A stretch of 11,210 nucleotides of DNA from Candidatus Falkowbacteria bacterium UBA2355. Its GTDB lineage: Bacteria; Patescibacteriota; Patescibacteriia; Patescibacteriales; Patescibacteriaceae. The translations under genes were made by a program, and so were the position numbers. The stretch covers positions 1 to 11,210 of the forward strand of contig DDTV01000026.1 in assembly GCA_002344425.1 (NCBI GenBank). Reading direction: 5' to 3'. The notes under the pieces were generated by a model. The model saw only the letters and a list, made by a program, of their open reading frames with translations. It was not told the DNA's origin and did not search any database. The number at the start of each line of letters is the position of its first letter. Position 1 is the stretch's first letter. Below are positions 1 through 6,410 of this stretch, in pieces.

Positions 1-12
1 CTCTTCCGATCT
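1..12. other. Residual Illumina adapter sequence
   Basis: The first 12 bases, CTCTTCCGATCT, equal the 3' end of the standard Illumina TruSeq adapter. They are almost certainly an untrimmed library artefact and not genome. The window therefore starts at a contig edge, and genomic sequence begins at about position 13. Confidence 0.9.
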
Positions 13-13
13 G

Positions 14-112
14 ATTACTTCGGACCCGCGGCAGCTTTTGGAAATCGAAGAAGCTAAAAAAGAACTTGCTAACCAGTTGGCCGAGAAGCCGCCGGTTAAT
101 TTAAAACCATAA
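14..112 (+). CDS. C-terminal end of an unrecognised protein (5' truncated)
   Basis: An open frame runs from the adapter junction to TAA at 110-112 and gives the last 32 residues of a protein whose start lies off the contig. The visible tail is charged and helix-prone (LLEIEEAKKELANQLAEK) and ends in a proline-containing stretch. No family can be assigned from so little. The next gene starts only 4 nt after the stop with no visible ribosome binding site, so the two are probably co-transcribed and translationally coupled. That this is coding is inferred from the uninterrupted frame and the tight junction. Confidence 0.6.
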   Translation: MTSDPRQLLEIEEAKKELANQLAEKPPVNLKP

Positions 113-116
113 TCAT

Positions 117-692
117 ATGAACAAAAAAGCCCTAGCACTTATTATTGGCGGCCTTGTAATTTTGGCGGCGATAATCTACTTTATTTTCATTTACGATTAT
201 TCTTCGCAAACTGAAACTCCGCAAACGCCGCGACAAAGCCAAACCGCCGAGCCGGTTATTTCAAAAAGCGAGCCAGAGAATCAGTCCGGAGGAACCGTCA
301 GTCCCTTAGAGCAAAGCCGCGACCAAGCGGAAAAATTGGCCATCTATTTTGCCGAACGCTTCGGCAGTTCATCCAACCAGTCTGATTTTAGCAATTTGAC
401 CGACTTGGAAGTTTTTATGACGGACTCGCTCAAATCCAGAACCAGGGCTTATATCGCCGCTGAAAGAGCCAAAACGGCCAGCGATAGCGAATACAGCGGT
501 ATTATAACCAAGGCGGCAGTCGCCGAATTCGTTACCTTCAGCGAAACCGCCGGTACGGCCGAAGGCACGGTTAAAACTAAGCGTCAGGAAACCAAAGCCG
601 ATGGTCAGGTTACTTCCTATGATCAAGATTTATCCATAGGTCTTAAGAAAGTTGACGGCGAGTGGAAGGTTGATCGCGCCGATTGGAAGTAA
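117..692 (+). CDS. Membrane-anchored protein with C-terminal NTF2-like domain, unknown function
   Basis: The 191-residue product opens with MNKK and one hydrophobic helix at about residues 5-27, an uncleaved signal anchor that would place the rest outside the membrane. Residues ~30-64 are a low-complexity linker rich in Q, T, P, S and E. Residues ~66-191 form a compact domain that ends in a strand reading KKVDGEWKVDRADW. The 'DGEWKVD' ending is common in NTF2-like extracytoplasmic domains, so I suggest that fold, without a known substrate. ATG 117 lies 4 nt after the upstream stop and lacks a Shine-Dalgarno site. A terminator follows at 706-740. Similar small anchored proteins are common in CPR genomes, but I cannot name a role. 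Confidence 0.8.
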   Translation: MNKKALALIIGGLVILAAIIYFIFIYDYSSQTETPQTPRQSQTAEPVISKSEPENQSGGTVSPLEQSRDQAEKLAIYFAERFGSSSNQSDFSNLTDLEVFMTDSLKSRTRAYIAAERAKTASDSEYSGIITKAAVAEFVTFSETAGTAEGTVKTKRQETKADGQVTSYDQDLSIGLKKVDGEWKVDRADWK

Positions 693-705
693 TTTTATAA
701 ACTTT

Positions 706-740
706 AACCCCTCTCCCGCTTAGCGGGCGAGGGGTTTTTA
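706..740 (+). terminator. Rho-independent terminator, immediately before comF
   Basis: The arms CCCCTCTCCCGC (708-719) and GCGGGCGAGGGG (723-734) form a 12-bp stem with one mismatch and a TTA loop, followed by TTTTT (735-739). AA at 706-707 can extend pairing into the T run. The structure ends only about 6 nt before the comF start codon, and its 3' arm holds the only purine-rich sequence that could act as a comF ribosome binding site. Confidence 0.88.
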
Positions 741-745
741 TTTAT

Positions 746-1363
746 ATGTTTAAAATATTCGATTATATATTTCCTAAATATTGTTTGTCCTGCAACGACG
801 AGGGACAATATCTTTGTTCAACATGCAAAACTAAAAATTTCAAAGCATGGAACGGAACGCTGGAAATCGCGGCTGAAAAACATTTTGATGAGCTGTATTG
901 TTTGGGCGACTATGAGGATGAATTATTGGGGAAGCTTATTAAAACTTGCAAATATCGCTTTGTTAAAGAATTGACTGATGATTTGGCAAAGCTTTTAGCA
1001 AAGGCAATCGTCGATAAAAAATATATCGGGGTTGTCGTCGCCGTGCCTTTAAGCAAACGACGTGAGCGTTGGCGCGGTTTTAATCAATCGGCAGAAATCG
1101 GTCGATGTTTGGCCGGTGAACTGAAGCTTGAATATCGCGACTGTTTGAAAAGAATCAAACACAAAAAAGCTCAAGCCAAGTTGAGCGAGCGGGCAAGACA
1201 GAAAAATGTTCTGGGTTGTTTCGAGATAAGAGGAGAAGTTCCCGAAACGGTTATTTTAATTGATGATGTTGTGACTACCGGGACTACGGTTAATGAATGC
1301 GCCAGAATTTTGAAGCAGGCGGGCGCGAAGCAAATAACAGTTTGTGTTTTGGCCAAAGGTTAG
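746..1363 (+). CDS. comF: ComF family protein (phosphoribosyltransferase-like competence protein)
   Basis: The 205-residue product has the full ComF layout. An N-terminal zinc-binding knuckle has cysteines at 13, 16, 24 and 27. The middle carries the family signature RRERWRGFNQS. The C-terminal type I phosphoribosyltransferase loop, VILIDDVVTTGTT (residues 169-181), includes the acidic pair D173-D174 that binds the ribose of PRPP. In competent bacteria ComF helps deliver incoming single-stranded DNA to the cytoplasm; the PRTase substrate is not known. The length is usual for the family (about 200-240). ATG 746 is chosen because the zinc knuckle follows directly, as in homologues. The gene sits just behind a terminator and converges with the minus-strand gene, with 10 nt between the stops. 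No promoter is evident. Confidence 0.95.
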   Translation: MFKIFDYIFPKYCLSCNDEGQYLCSTCKTKNFKAWNGTLEIAAEKHFDELYCLGDYEDELLGKLIKTCKYRFVKELTDDLAKLLAKAIVDKKYIGVVVAVPLSKRRERWRGFNQSAEIGRCLAGELKLEYRDCLKRIKHKKAQAKLSERARQKNVLGCFEIRGEVPETVILIDDVVTTGTTVNECARILKQAGAKQITVCVLAKG

Positions 1364-1373
1364 GGGAGAGGTT

Positions 1374-1880
1374 CTACAATTTTAATATTTTCCCCAAAGT
1401 TTCAGAAACGGGAGGATCGGTTCTTTCGGCGTCTTCAAATAAGTATTTTAATAAATTTTCTCTGATAAACAGAGGATTGACGTCAATAAGCGGCAGGGAC
1501 AAGCGATGCTTGGTGCGGCTTTTGAATTCGAAATAGAGTTGCTTGATGCCGACATTCGGCTTGTAGACAATGGCAAAGCTTTGCAGTTCATCGTAGTCAT
1601 AGAATTTTCGACCGATAATGACGCCGTCGCTTGTTATGCTGATAATAACTCCTTGAGGATTGCGCGCATCATTAAGGATTAAGACAAAGCCGGCTATGAT
1701 AACTATGATAGCGAAGAGAAAATTGGCGGTCAGCGCGGCATAAATCAATAAACCGATGGCAACCAAAGCAAAGACAAGATACCAACGCTTACTGCGTTCG
1801 TGCTTTTCGTATTCGGGCACTTCCCAAGAGATGATTTCAGAATTTTCGCTTTCTAAATTGTTGTCCGCTTCAGTGTTCAT
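1374..1880 (-). CDS. Two-helix membrane protein, possible PH-like cytosolic domain, unknown function
   Basis: The 168-residue product starts with an acidic soluble segment (1-32), then two close hydrophobic helices at about 33-51 and 54-70 joined by a very short turn. A soluble C-terminal part of about 95 residues follows, whose alternating strand pattern (GVIISITSDGVIIGRKFYDY) resembles the bacterial PH-like or YcxB-type fold. That fold is an inference. Both termini should face the same side, probably the cytoplasm given the KHERSKR residues just before helix 1. It is convergent with comF and divergent from the tRNA-Ser genes. The start lies only 2 nt from the TTGACA box of the opposite-strand tRNA promoter, and there is no Shine-Dalgarno site. 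A minus-strand -10 candidate (TACAAT, twice in about 1905-1922) is weak. Confidence 0.82.
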   Translation of the reverse strand: MNTEADNNLESENSEIISWEVPEYEKHERSKRWYLVFALVAIGLLIYAALTANFLFAIIVIIAGFVLILNDARNPQGVIISITSDGVIIGRKFYDYDELQSFAIVYKPNVGIKQLYFEFKSRTKHRLSLPLIDVNPLFIRENLLKYLFEDAERTDPPVSETLGKILKL

Positions 1881-1882
1881 AA

Positions 1883-1911
1883 TTGACAGGTAGCGTTATT
1901 TATTGTATCTT
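1883..1911 (+). promoter_or_regulatory. Candidate sigma70-type promoter for the tRNA-Ser / alr transcript
   Basis: A perfect TTGACA (1883-1888) is followed after 17 nt by TATCTT (1906-1911), a 4/6 match to the -10 consensus. The predicted start at about 1918 leaves a leader of about 21 nt before the first tRNA. The next gene upstream is on the other strand, so a promoter is needed here. The same TATCTT -10 with 17-nt spacing recurs before tRNA-Arg. Confidence 0.55.
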
Positions 1912-1938
1912 TATTGTACACTATTTTAGTGATTTTTG

Positions 1939-2025
1939 GGAGGGGTGCCAGAGTGGTTGAATGGAACAGTCTTGAAAACTGTCAACCGTGAAAGCGGTTC
2001 GCGAGTTCGAATCTCGCCCCCTCCG
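1939..2025 (+). tRNA. tRNA-Ser (anticodon TGA)
   Basis: A full class II cloverleaf is visible. The acceptor GGAGGGG pairs with CCCCTCC (2018-2024), with discriminator G2025. The anticodon stem ACAGT/ACTGT encloses CT-TGA-AA with the anticodon at 1973-1975. There is a long variable arm (CCGTGAAAGCGG) as expected for serine tRNA, and a T arm GCGAG-TTCGAAT-CTCGC. It reads UCA, and UCN codons by wobble. CCA is not encoded (CCC follows). Another serine tRNA follows 20 nt downstream, probably on the same transcript. Confidence 0.97.
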
Positions 2026-2045
2026 CCCCTTAAAATAGAGAAATT

Positions 2046-2137
2046 GGAGAGGTGCCTGAGTGGTTGAAAGGGGCACCCTGCTAAGGTGTTACTCGGCGCA
2101 AGTCGGGTCGAGGGTTCGAATCCCTCCCTCTCCGCCA
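2046..2137 (+). tRNA. tRNA-Ser (anticodon GCT), CCA encoded
   Basis: A class II cloverleaf. The acceptor GGAGAGG pairs with CCTCTCC (2127-2133), discriminator G2134, then an encoded CCA (2135-2137). The anticodon stem GCACC/GGTGT, with one G-T pair, encloses CT-GCT-AA with the anticodon at 2080-2082. The long variable arm and the GAGGG-TTCGAAT-CCCTC T arm are clear. It reads AGC and AGU. It is the only one of the four tRNAs here with a genomic CCA. The alr start codon lies 11 nt downstream. Confidence 0.97.
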
Positions 2138-2148
2138 ATTTGCTTTTT

Positions 2149-3303
2149 ATGAATTTATTTCAATTCATCAGAAATTTTTTCCGTCAAATCCGCTCCAGCC
2201 GTTTTGCTTATGATAATCTGATTGAAGTCCTTGTCTACAAACAGGCGATTATTGATAATTTCCTGTTTTTTAAATCCCGATTTTCTAAATTAGAAATAGC
2301 ACCGGTTTTGAAAAGCAATGCTTACGGTCATGGCTTGGTGCAGGTGGCCAAAATTCTTGAGTCGCAAAAGCCGCCTTTTTATTGCGTTGATTCATTTTTC
2401 GAGGCCCTGATCTTACGCAATGAAAACATTAAGACGCCGATTCTTATTATCGGTTATACTCCGCTCAGTAACATTGCCGCATCGCGCCTCAAAGATCTTT
2501 CGTTTTCGGTTTTGAGTTTGAACGAACTCAAGCGATTAAACAAAATGATAACAAAGCCTCTTTGTATTCATATTAAAATTGATACGGGCATGCACCGACA
2601 CGGAGTCAATCTAGAGGACATTGAGGAGGCGATAGCTTTGATAAGAAGCAATTCTAATCTTCGTCTTGAAGGAGCTTATACTCATTTGGCCGATGCTGAT
2701 TCCGAATCACCGGAATTTACCGAACGCCAAATAAAAGATTGGAACAAAACGGCTCAACGCTTGATGGATGAATTTCCTTCCTTGGTGCACTTGCATTGCG
2801 CCGCAACGGCGGGAGCTATTTACAGCGATAAGATAATCGCGACAACAATGCGGGTCGGACGCGGTTTGTACGGCATTCAGGTCGGATCTAAAAAATTGGA
2901 TCTTAAACCGGCCCTGGAGATGCGCACTAAAATCACTTCCTTGCGTAAAATAAAGAGCGGCGATTCAATCGGTTATAATACGACCTTTACGGCAGAGCAG
3001 GGTATGACCATCGCGACCATTCCGGTCGGCTATACCGAAGGTTTGGACCGCCGCTTGTCCAATAAGGGTTTTGTCACCATTAGAGGCAGGCAATGTCCGA
3101 TTGTCGGACGAGTCAGTATGAACATCAGCTCAATCGATGTTTCGGCCTTACCAGAAGTCGAATTGGACGACGAAGTTTTGGTAATCAGCCGCGACTCTAA
3201 AATGTCCAATTCTGTCGAGTATATGGCTTGGCTATGTGAAACTATCGCTTACGAGATACTGGTTCATGTCCCGGCTCACCTACGTCGGGTGATTATAGCC
3301 TAG
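2149..3303 (+). CDS. alr: Alanine racemase (PLP-dependent)
   Basis: This 384-residue enzyme interconverts L- and D-alanine in the cytoplasm to supply D-Ala for peptidoglycan. The N-terminal TIM barrel carries the PLP lysine in PVLKSNAYGHG (K55) and the KIDTGMHRHG segment with the PLP-contacting arginine R150. The C-terminal beta domain has the opposing catalytic tyrosine in SIGYNTTF (Y276) and the GRVSMN motif of the substrate entrance. Length is normal, though the lysine sits about 15-20 residues later than usual because of a hydrophobic and basic N-terminal extension (MNLFQFIRNFFRQIR). A later start is possible. A longer reading of this frame would run into the tRNA and is not credible. The start is 11 nt past the tRNA-Ser(GCT) CCA, with no Shine-Dalgarno site, so the mRNA is probably released by tRNA processing. 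Confidence 0.96.
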   Translation: MNLFQFIRNFFRQIRSSRFAYDNLIEVLVYKQAIIDNFLFFKSRFSKLEIAPVLKSNAYGHGLVQVAKILESQKPPFYCVDSFFEALILRNENIKTPILIIGYTPLSNIAASRLKDLSFSVLSLNELKRLNKMITKPLCIHIKIDTGMHRHGVNLEDIEEAIALIRSNSNLRLEGAYTHLADADSESPEFTERQIKDWNKTAQRLMDEFPSLVHLHCAATAGAIYSDKIIATTMRVGRGLYGIQVGSKKLDLKPALEMRTKITSLRKIKSGDSIGYNTTFTAEQGMTIATIPVGYTEGLDRRLSNKGFVTIRGRQCPIVGRVSMNISSIDVSALPEVELDDEVLVISRDSKMSNSVEYMAWLCETIAYEILVHVPAHLRRVIIA

Positions 3304-3305
3304 AC

Positions 3306-3334
3306 TTGCTTTTTTATAGTTTTTGCCGTATCTT
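3306..3334 (+). promoter_or_regulatory. Candidate promoter for tRNA-Arg / recG
   Basis: TTGCTT (3306-3311) is separated by 17 nt from TATCTT (3329-3334), giving a predicted start near 3341, about 15 nt before the tRNA. The region 3328-3340, GTATCTTTGTAC, closely resembles the sequence at the tRNA-Ser promoter (GTATCTTTATTGTAC). A 6-bp inverted repeat (GCCGTA 3325-3330, TACGGC 3341-3346) spans the -10 and is followed by GCTTTT. It could instead be a weak alr terminator, so the promoter call is tentative. Confidence 0.4.
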
Positions 3335-3355
3335 TGTACTTACGGCGCTTTTAGC

Positions 3356-3427
3356 GCTCTCGTCGTTCAATGGATAGGACGCAAGATTGCGGATCTTGTA
3401 ATATAGGTTCGATTCCTATCGAGAGCA
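3356..3427 (+). tRNA. tRNA-Arg (anticodon GCG)
   Basis: A 72-nt cloverleaf. The acceptor GCTCTCG pairs with CGAGAGC (3420-3426), discriminator A3427. The D stem is GTTC/GGAC, with A20 in the D loop, an arginine identity base. The anticodon stem CAAGA/TCTTG encloses TT-GCG-GA with the anticodon at 3389-3391, and the T arm is ATAGG-TTCGATT-CCTAT. CCA is not encoded. It would read CGC and CGU. Most bacteria read these with an ACG (inosine) tRNA, so G34 is notable. The recG start codon lies 12 nt downstream. Confidence 0.95.
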
Positions 3428-3439
3428 CACATTATTCTT

Positions 3440-5479
3440 ATGCTTCTTTCTACGCCGGTTGCCGAAATCCCGGGCATTGGCACAGTCACGGCGCGAAACC
3501 TGAAAAACTTGGAAATTAACAATGTCCAAGATCTTTTGTTGTATTTTCCCTTTCGTTATGACGATTTCAGCGCCAGCAAACGCATCGCCGATTTACAGCC
3601 GGGCGAAACGGCCAACATCAGGGCCCGTATAGAATTGATTCATAACAAGAAGAGTCCGCGTCGGCGCATGTATATTACCGAATGTCTGGTTAATGACGGT
3701 TCGGACAGTTTGCGAGTTATTTGGTTTAATCAACCTTTTCTAACTCGCAATCTTAAAGCCGGCGACGAAATTTCTTTGGCGGGACGCGTGACCGAAGATT
3801 ACGGCGGTTTGATTATGACATCGCCTCAATATGAGAAGACGAGCGGACGGGCCATACACACTCAAGGAATAGTGCCGGTTTATCATTTGACCGGCAGTCT
3901 GACGCAAAAGAGTCTGCGCTCCGCTATTGCGAAAGTTATTAACTACTCGTCCTCGATTGAAGATTGGCTGCCTTATGAAACGATAAAGCGTTACGGTTAT
4001 CTTTCTTTGGCTGATGCCGTGCGGCAGATTCATTTTCCTGAAAATCCTGAATTGCTTTCGCTCTCCAAGCAAAGGCTCGGTTTTAACGAACTCTTGCTTA
4101 TGCAATTAAGGGCCCAGCGCCAACGCCAGAGTTTTGCCAAGCTCAAGGCGCCGGTAATCGGTTTTGACGAAACAGCCACAAAAAAATTTGTTGAGCGCCT
4201 GCCCTTTGAATTGACAGCCGATCAGAAGAAGGCGGCTTGGGAGATTATCAACGATTTAAAAAAAGAAGCGCCTATGTTGCGCCTTTTGCAGGGTGATGTC
4301 GGGTCAGGTAAAACGGCCGTCGCTTGTCTAGCTTTATTAAATACCGTCCGCGCCGGTTTTCAAGCCGCCTTAATGGCGCCAACTGAGATTCTGGCCGCCC
4401 AGCATTATGAAACGCTCAAAGCCTTCTTTAAGGCAGAGGGGATAGAGCTCTTGCTTTTGACCGGCAGTCAAACTGATAAGAAAAAACTGCTTAAAAAAAT
4501 AGCTTCGGGCGAAGCGCAGATTATTATCGGTACGCACGCTTTAATACAGAAAAACGTAATTTTTAAAAACTTAGCCTTGGCGGTTGTTGATGAACAGCAT
4601 CGCTTCGGAGTTGAACAGCGCAAACTGCTAGCGCAAAAAGTTGAAGCGGGAACGGCGCCGCATCTTCTGTCTATGACAGCCACTCCGATTCCGCGCAGTT
4701 TGGCTCTAGCTATTTACGGAGACCTTGATATTTCTCTTATTAAAGAAATGCCATTGGGACGCAAGAAGATTCTAACCAAGCTGGTTAGCGAGGATAAACG
4801 GGAGGAGATGTATCAATTTGTGGTTAATGAATTTGACGCCGGCAATCAGGCTTTCATAGTTTGTCCATTGATTAATGAATCCGACACACTCGGTTTCAAA
4901 TCGGTTAAAGCCGAATTTGAACGTCTTGATAAATCGGTTTTTAAAGATTATAAAATCGGCTTGCTGCACGGAAAATTAAAAAATACCGAACGCGACGCAG
5001 TGATGAAAGATTTTATGGAGAATAAATTGAAAGCCGTCGTGACAACTTCAATTATTGAAATCGGCGTCGATGTACCTAATGCAAGTGTCATGATCATAGA
5101 AGACGCCGAACGATTCGGATTGGCTCAACTGCATCAATATCGCGGTCGCGTCGGGCGCAGACAACAACAGGCATTTTGCTTTTTAATGTCCGCCAAAGGG
5201 TCAGCGGCGCCGAATCATCGTCTTGAAGCTATGGTTAATCATGACAGCGGCTTTGAATTGGCTGATATAGATTTGAAATTCCGCGGTCCGGGCGAAGTTT
5301 ACGGCTTGGCGCAAAAAGGCTTTCCGGAATTGAGGATGGCCAACTTTTATGATACTGGGATGATTAAAAAAGCCCGTGAAGCGGCCAAGGATCTATTGGA
5401 TATTGACCCGAAATTGGCAATTTACCCCCAACTGCTTAAAGAGCTAGGGGATTGGGAAGAAAGAGCCCATCTTGAGTAA
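3440..5479 (+). CDS. recG: ATP-dependent DNA helicase RecG
   Basis: A 679-residue RecG, near the usual 670-700. It remodels stalled replication forks and branch-migrates Holliday junctions. The N-terminal wedge/OB region (about 1-240) opens with the family's TPVAEIPGIG helix-hairpin-like segment. The superfamily 2 helicase core follows: Walker A GDVGSGKT (285-292, K291), DEQH box (384-387), SMTATPIPR, LLHGKL, and the motif V/VI run EIGVDVPNA ... QYRGRVGRR. The C-terminal TRG region reads LKFRGPGEVYGLAQKG, with the expected RGPGE. The start is fixed by homology of the first residues, so the leader after tRNA-Arg is only 12 nt and has no Shine-Dalgarno site. The gene is intact, uses mostly CGN arginine codons (33 of 39 by hand count) and ends 22 nt before a strong terminator. 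Confidence 0.97.
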   Translation: MLLSTPVAEIPGIGTVTARNLKNLEINNVQDLLLYFPFRYDDFSASKRIADLQPGETANIRARIELIHNKKSPRRRMYITECLVNDGSDSLRVIWFNQPFLTRNLKAGDEISLAGRVTEDYGGLIMTSPQYEKTSGRAIHTQGIVPVYHLTGSLTQKSLRSAIAKVINYSSSIEDWLPYETIKRYGYLSLADAVRQIHFPENPELLSLSKQRLGFNELLLMQLRAQRQRQSFAKLKAPVIGFDETATKKFVERLPFELTADQKKAAWEIINDLKKEAPMLRLLQGDVGSGKTAVACLALLNTVRAGFQAALMAPTEILAAQHYETLKAFFKAEGIELLLLTGSQTDKKKLLKKIASGEAQIIIGTHALIQKNVIFKNLALAVVDEQHRFGVEQRKLLAQKVEAGTAPHLLSMTATPIPRSLALAIYGDLDISLIKEMPLGRKKILTKLVSEDKREEMYQFVVNEFDAGNQAFIVCPLINESDTLGFKSVKAEFERLDKSVFKDYKIGLLHGKLKNTERDAVMKDFMENKLKAVVTTSIIEIGVDVPNASVMIIEDAERFGLAQLHQYRGRVGRRQQQAFCFLMSAKGSAAPNHRLEAMVNHDSGFELADIDLKFRGPGEVYGLAQKGFPELRMANFYDTGMIKKAREAAKDLLDIDPKLAIYPQLLKELGDWEERAHLE

Positions 5480-5501
5480 AATCCAATAAAAACCTCATTT
5501 T

Positions 5502-5525
5502 AGCCCCATTCTGGGGCTTTTTGTT
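5502..5525 (+). terminator. Rho-independent terminator of recG
   Basis: AGCCCC (5502-5507) and GGGGCT (5513-5518) form a perfect stem with a 5-nt ATTCT loop, followed by TTTTGTT. It ends 6 nt before the -35 box of the next operon and so insulates the two transcripts. Confidence 0.93.
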
Positions 5526-5530
5526 ATATA

Positions 5531-5559
5531 TTGACAAAAATGGGTTAGTATGATATAAT
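5531..5559 (+). promoter_or_regulatory. Full-consensus sigma70 promoter with extended -10
   Basis: TTGACA (5531-5536), a 17-nt spacer, and TATAAT (5554-5559) preceded by TGA (extended -10 TGn). Every consensus element is matched, making this by far the strongest promoter in the window. The predicted start is at about 5566, giving a leader of about 75 nt before the gene at 5641. No operator-like repeat overlaps it, so strong constitutive expression is likely. Confidence 0.93.
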
Positions 5560-5568
5560 ATAGCCATA

Positions 5569-5585
5569 ATTTCCCTTGCGGAAAT
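5569..5585 (+). promoter_or_regulatory. 5' leader hairpin of the two-gene operon
   Basis: ATTTCC (5569-5574) pairs perfectly with GGAAAT (5580-5585) around a CTTGC loop, only about 3 nt from the predicted mRNA start. A hairpin at the extreme 5' end can protect an mRNA from 5'-dependent decay. There is no T run after it, so it is not a terminator. The remaining leader is A-rich and unstructured. Confidence 0.55.
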
Positions 5586-5628
5586 GCAACTTGAAAAGTA
5601 AATAAATCAATAAAAATATAAATAAAAA

Positions 5629-5635
5629 GAGAGGG
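5629..5635 (+). promoter_or_regulatory. Shine-Dalgarno site of the 5641 gene
   Basis: GAGAGGG lies 5 nt before ATG 5641, a good purine-rich ribosome binding site. It fixes the start and stands out because most other genes in this window have none. Confidence 0.75.
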
Positions 5636-5640
5636 TTATA

Positions 5641-6408
5641 ATGATTGACATCAAAAAACTGAAAAGTTTATTTTCAGGATTGAAAACTGCGCAAGCAAAA
5701 AGCACCGGAGATGTACTTGATACAACTGCCCGTGCCGCCGTTTCTGCCATAGTCAAAGAAATAGTAGAGCTTCTTCCGAAGAAATATTTCAAAGGCATGT
5801 CAAAAAACCGTGCAAGGCTTGTAAGTTTTGTAGCAATATTTACCGGTCTGCTTATGAGACAGATAACTTCCTTTGGTCCCTTTGGTGATAACCTTATTAC
5901 CGATTTAGCTCAGGAAGTCGCAGATCAGATTATGGAAGAGTATAAAGAAGACGGCACTGATCCTGTTAAAGCAAAAGCAGATTTTCAGCAGAGAAAAACC
6001 AAGCTTATGTATATAGCTAAAGTTTTCATCAATGCAGGAAGATATGCAAGGGATTACAACGCTGAAGATTTACTCTTAGAATTTAATGATTTAATGGCGG
6101 AGTTGCCGGAAGAAAATCAAAATGAATTAATTGAAGCTTTATCAAGCTTTGATAAAAAACAGTTGATTGACTTCATGACATGTACCACTGAGCAGAAAAA
6201 ACGCTTCTTCTCTCATCTCTTTACAAAGATACCCGAGAAGAAAGAAGAACCAAATAAGATTGACGAATTAAAACAGTGGTTCAAAGATACAAGAGAATCA
6301 ATAGATTCTACGCTAGAAAAAATTGATGTTATATTTGCTGATGATCGGATTGGCGGACATATATTAAACAGAATTTTTAACTTAAAAGCGAAAGAGGAGA
6401 CAAATTAA
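5641..6408 (+). CDS. Unrecognised 255-residue helical protein, first gene of a two-gene operon
   Basis: I do not recognise this family. There is no signal peptide. The sequence is largely helix-prone and rich in K and E. A short hydrophobic patch at about 60-73 (VSFVAIFTGLLM) is too short for a confident membrane span but could dock against a membrane or partner. The last ~45 residues (KKEEPNKIDELKQWFKDTRE...) look like an amphipathic or coiled helix. It is the first gene after a consensus promoter and 2 nt upstream of a multi-helix membrane protein, so a cytoplasmic partner of that protein is a reasonable inference. Base composition is low in GC (about 33% in one sampled 60-base line), and 7 of 11 arginines use AGA/AGG, unlike recG. 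It may have been acquired laterally. Confidence 0.85.
   Translation: MIDIKKLKSLFSGLKTAQAKSTGDVLDTTARAAVSAIVKEIVELLPKKYFKGMSKNRARLVSFVAIFTGLLMRQITSFGPFGDNLITDLAQEVADQIMEEYKEDGTDPVKAKADFQQRKTKLMYIAKVFINAGRYARDYNAEDLLLEFNDLMAELPEENQNELIEALSSFDKKQLIDFMTCTTEQKKRFFSHLFTKIPEKKEEPNKIDELKQWFKDTRESIDSTLEKIDVIFADDRIGGHILNRIFNLKAKEETN
6394..6399 (+). promoter_or_regulatory. Shine-Dalgarno site of the 6411 gene
   Basis: GAGGAG lies inside the end of the upstream gene, 11 nt before ATG 6411. The spacing is slightly long, but the 2-nt gap between stop and start also allows translational coupling. Confidence 0.6.
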
Positions 6409-6410
6409 TA

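Noticed and set aside
1926..2138. Minus-strand open frame across both tRNA-Ser genes
   Set aside because: It is the antisense of the tRNAs. Peptides with EGFEPST/GEIRTRE-type strings are a familiar spurious product of annotating tRNA genes as coding.
2086..2148. Upstream extension of alr to an ATG at 2086
   Set aside because: It would translate half of tRNA-Ser(GCT). The start at 2149 is the first one outside the tRNA.
4468..4969. Minus-strand frames inside recG
   Set aside because: They are shadows of an intact, strongly conserved helicase gene and have no features of their own.
5566..5640. Possible riboswitch in the operon leader
   Set aside because: The leader is only about 75 nt, A-rich, with one small hairpin and no terminator or SD-sequestering alternative.
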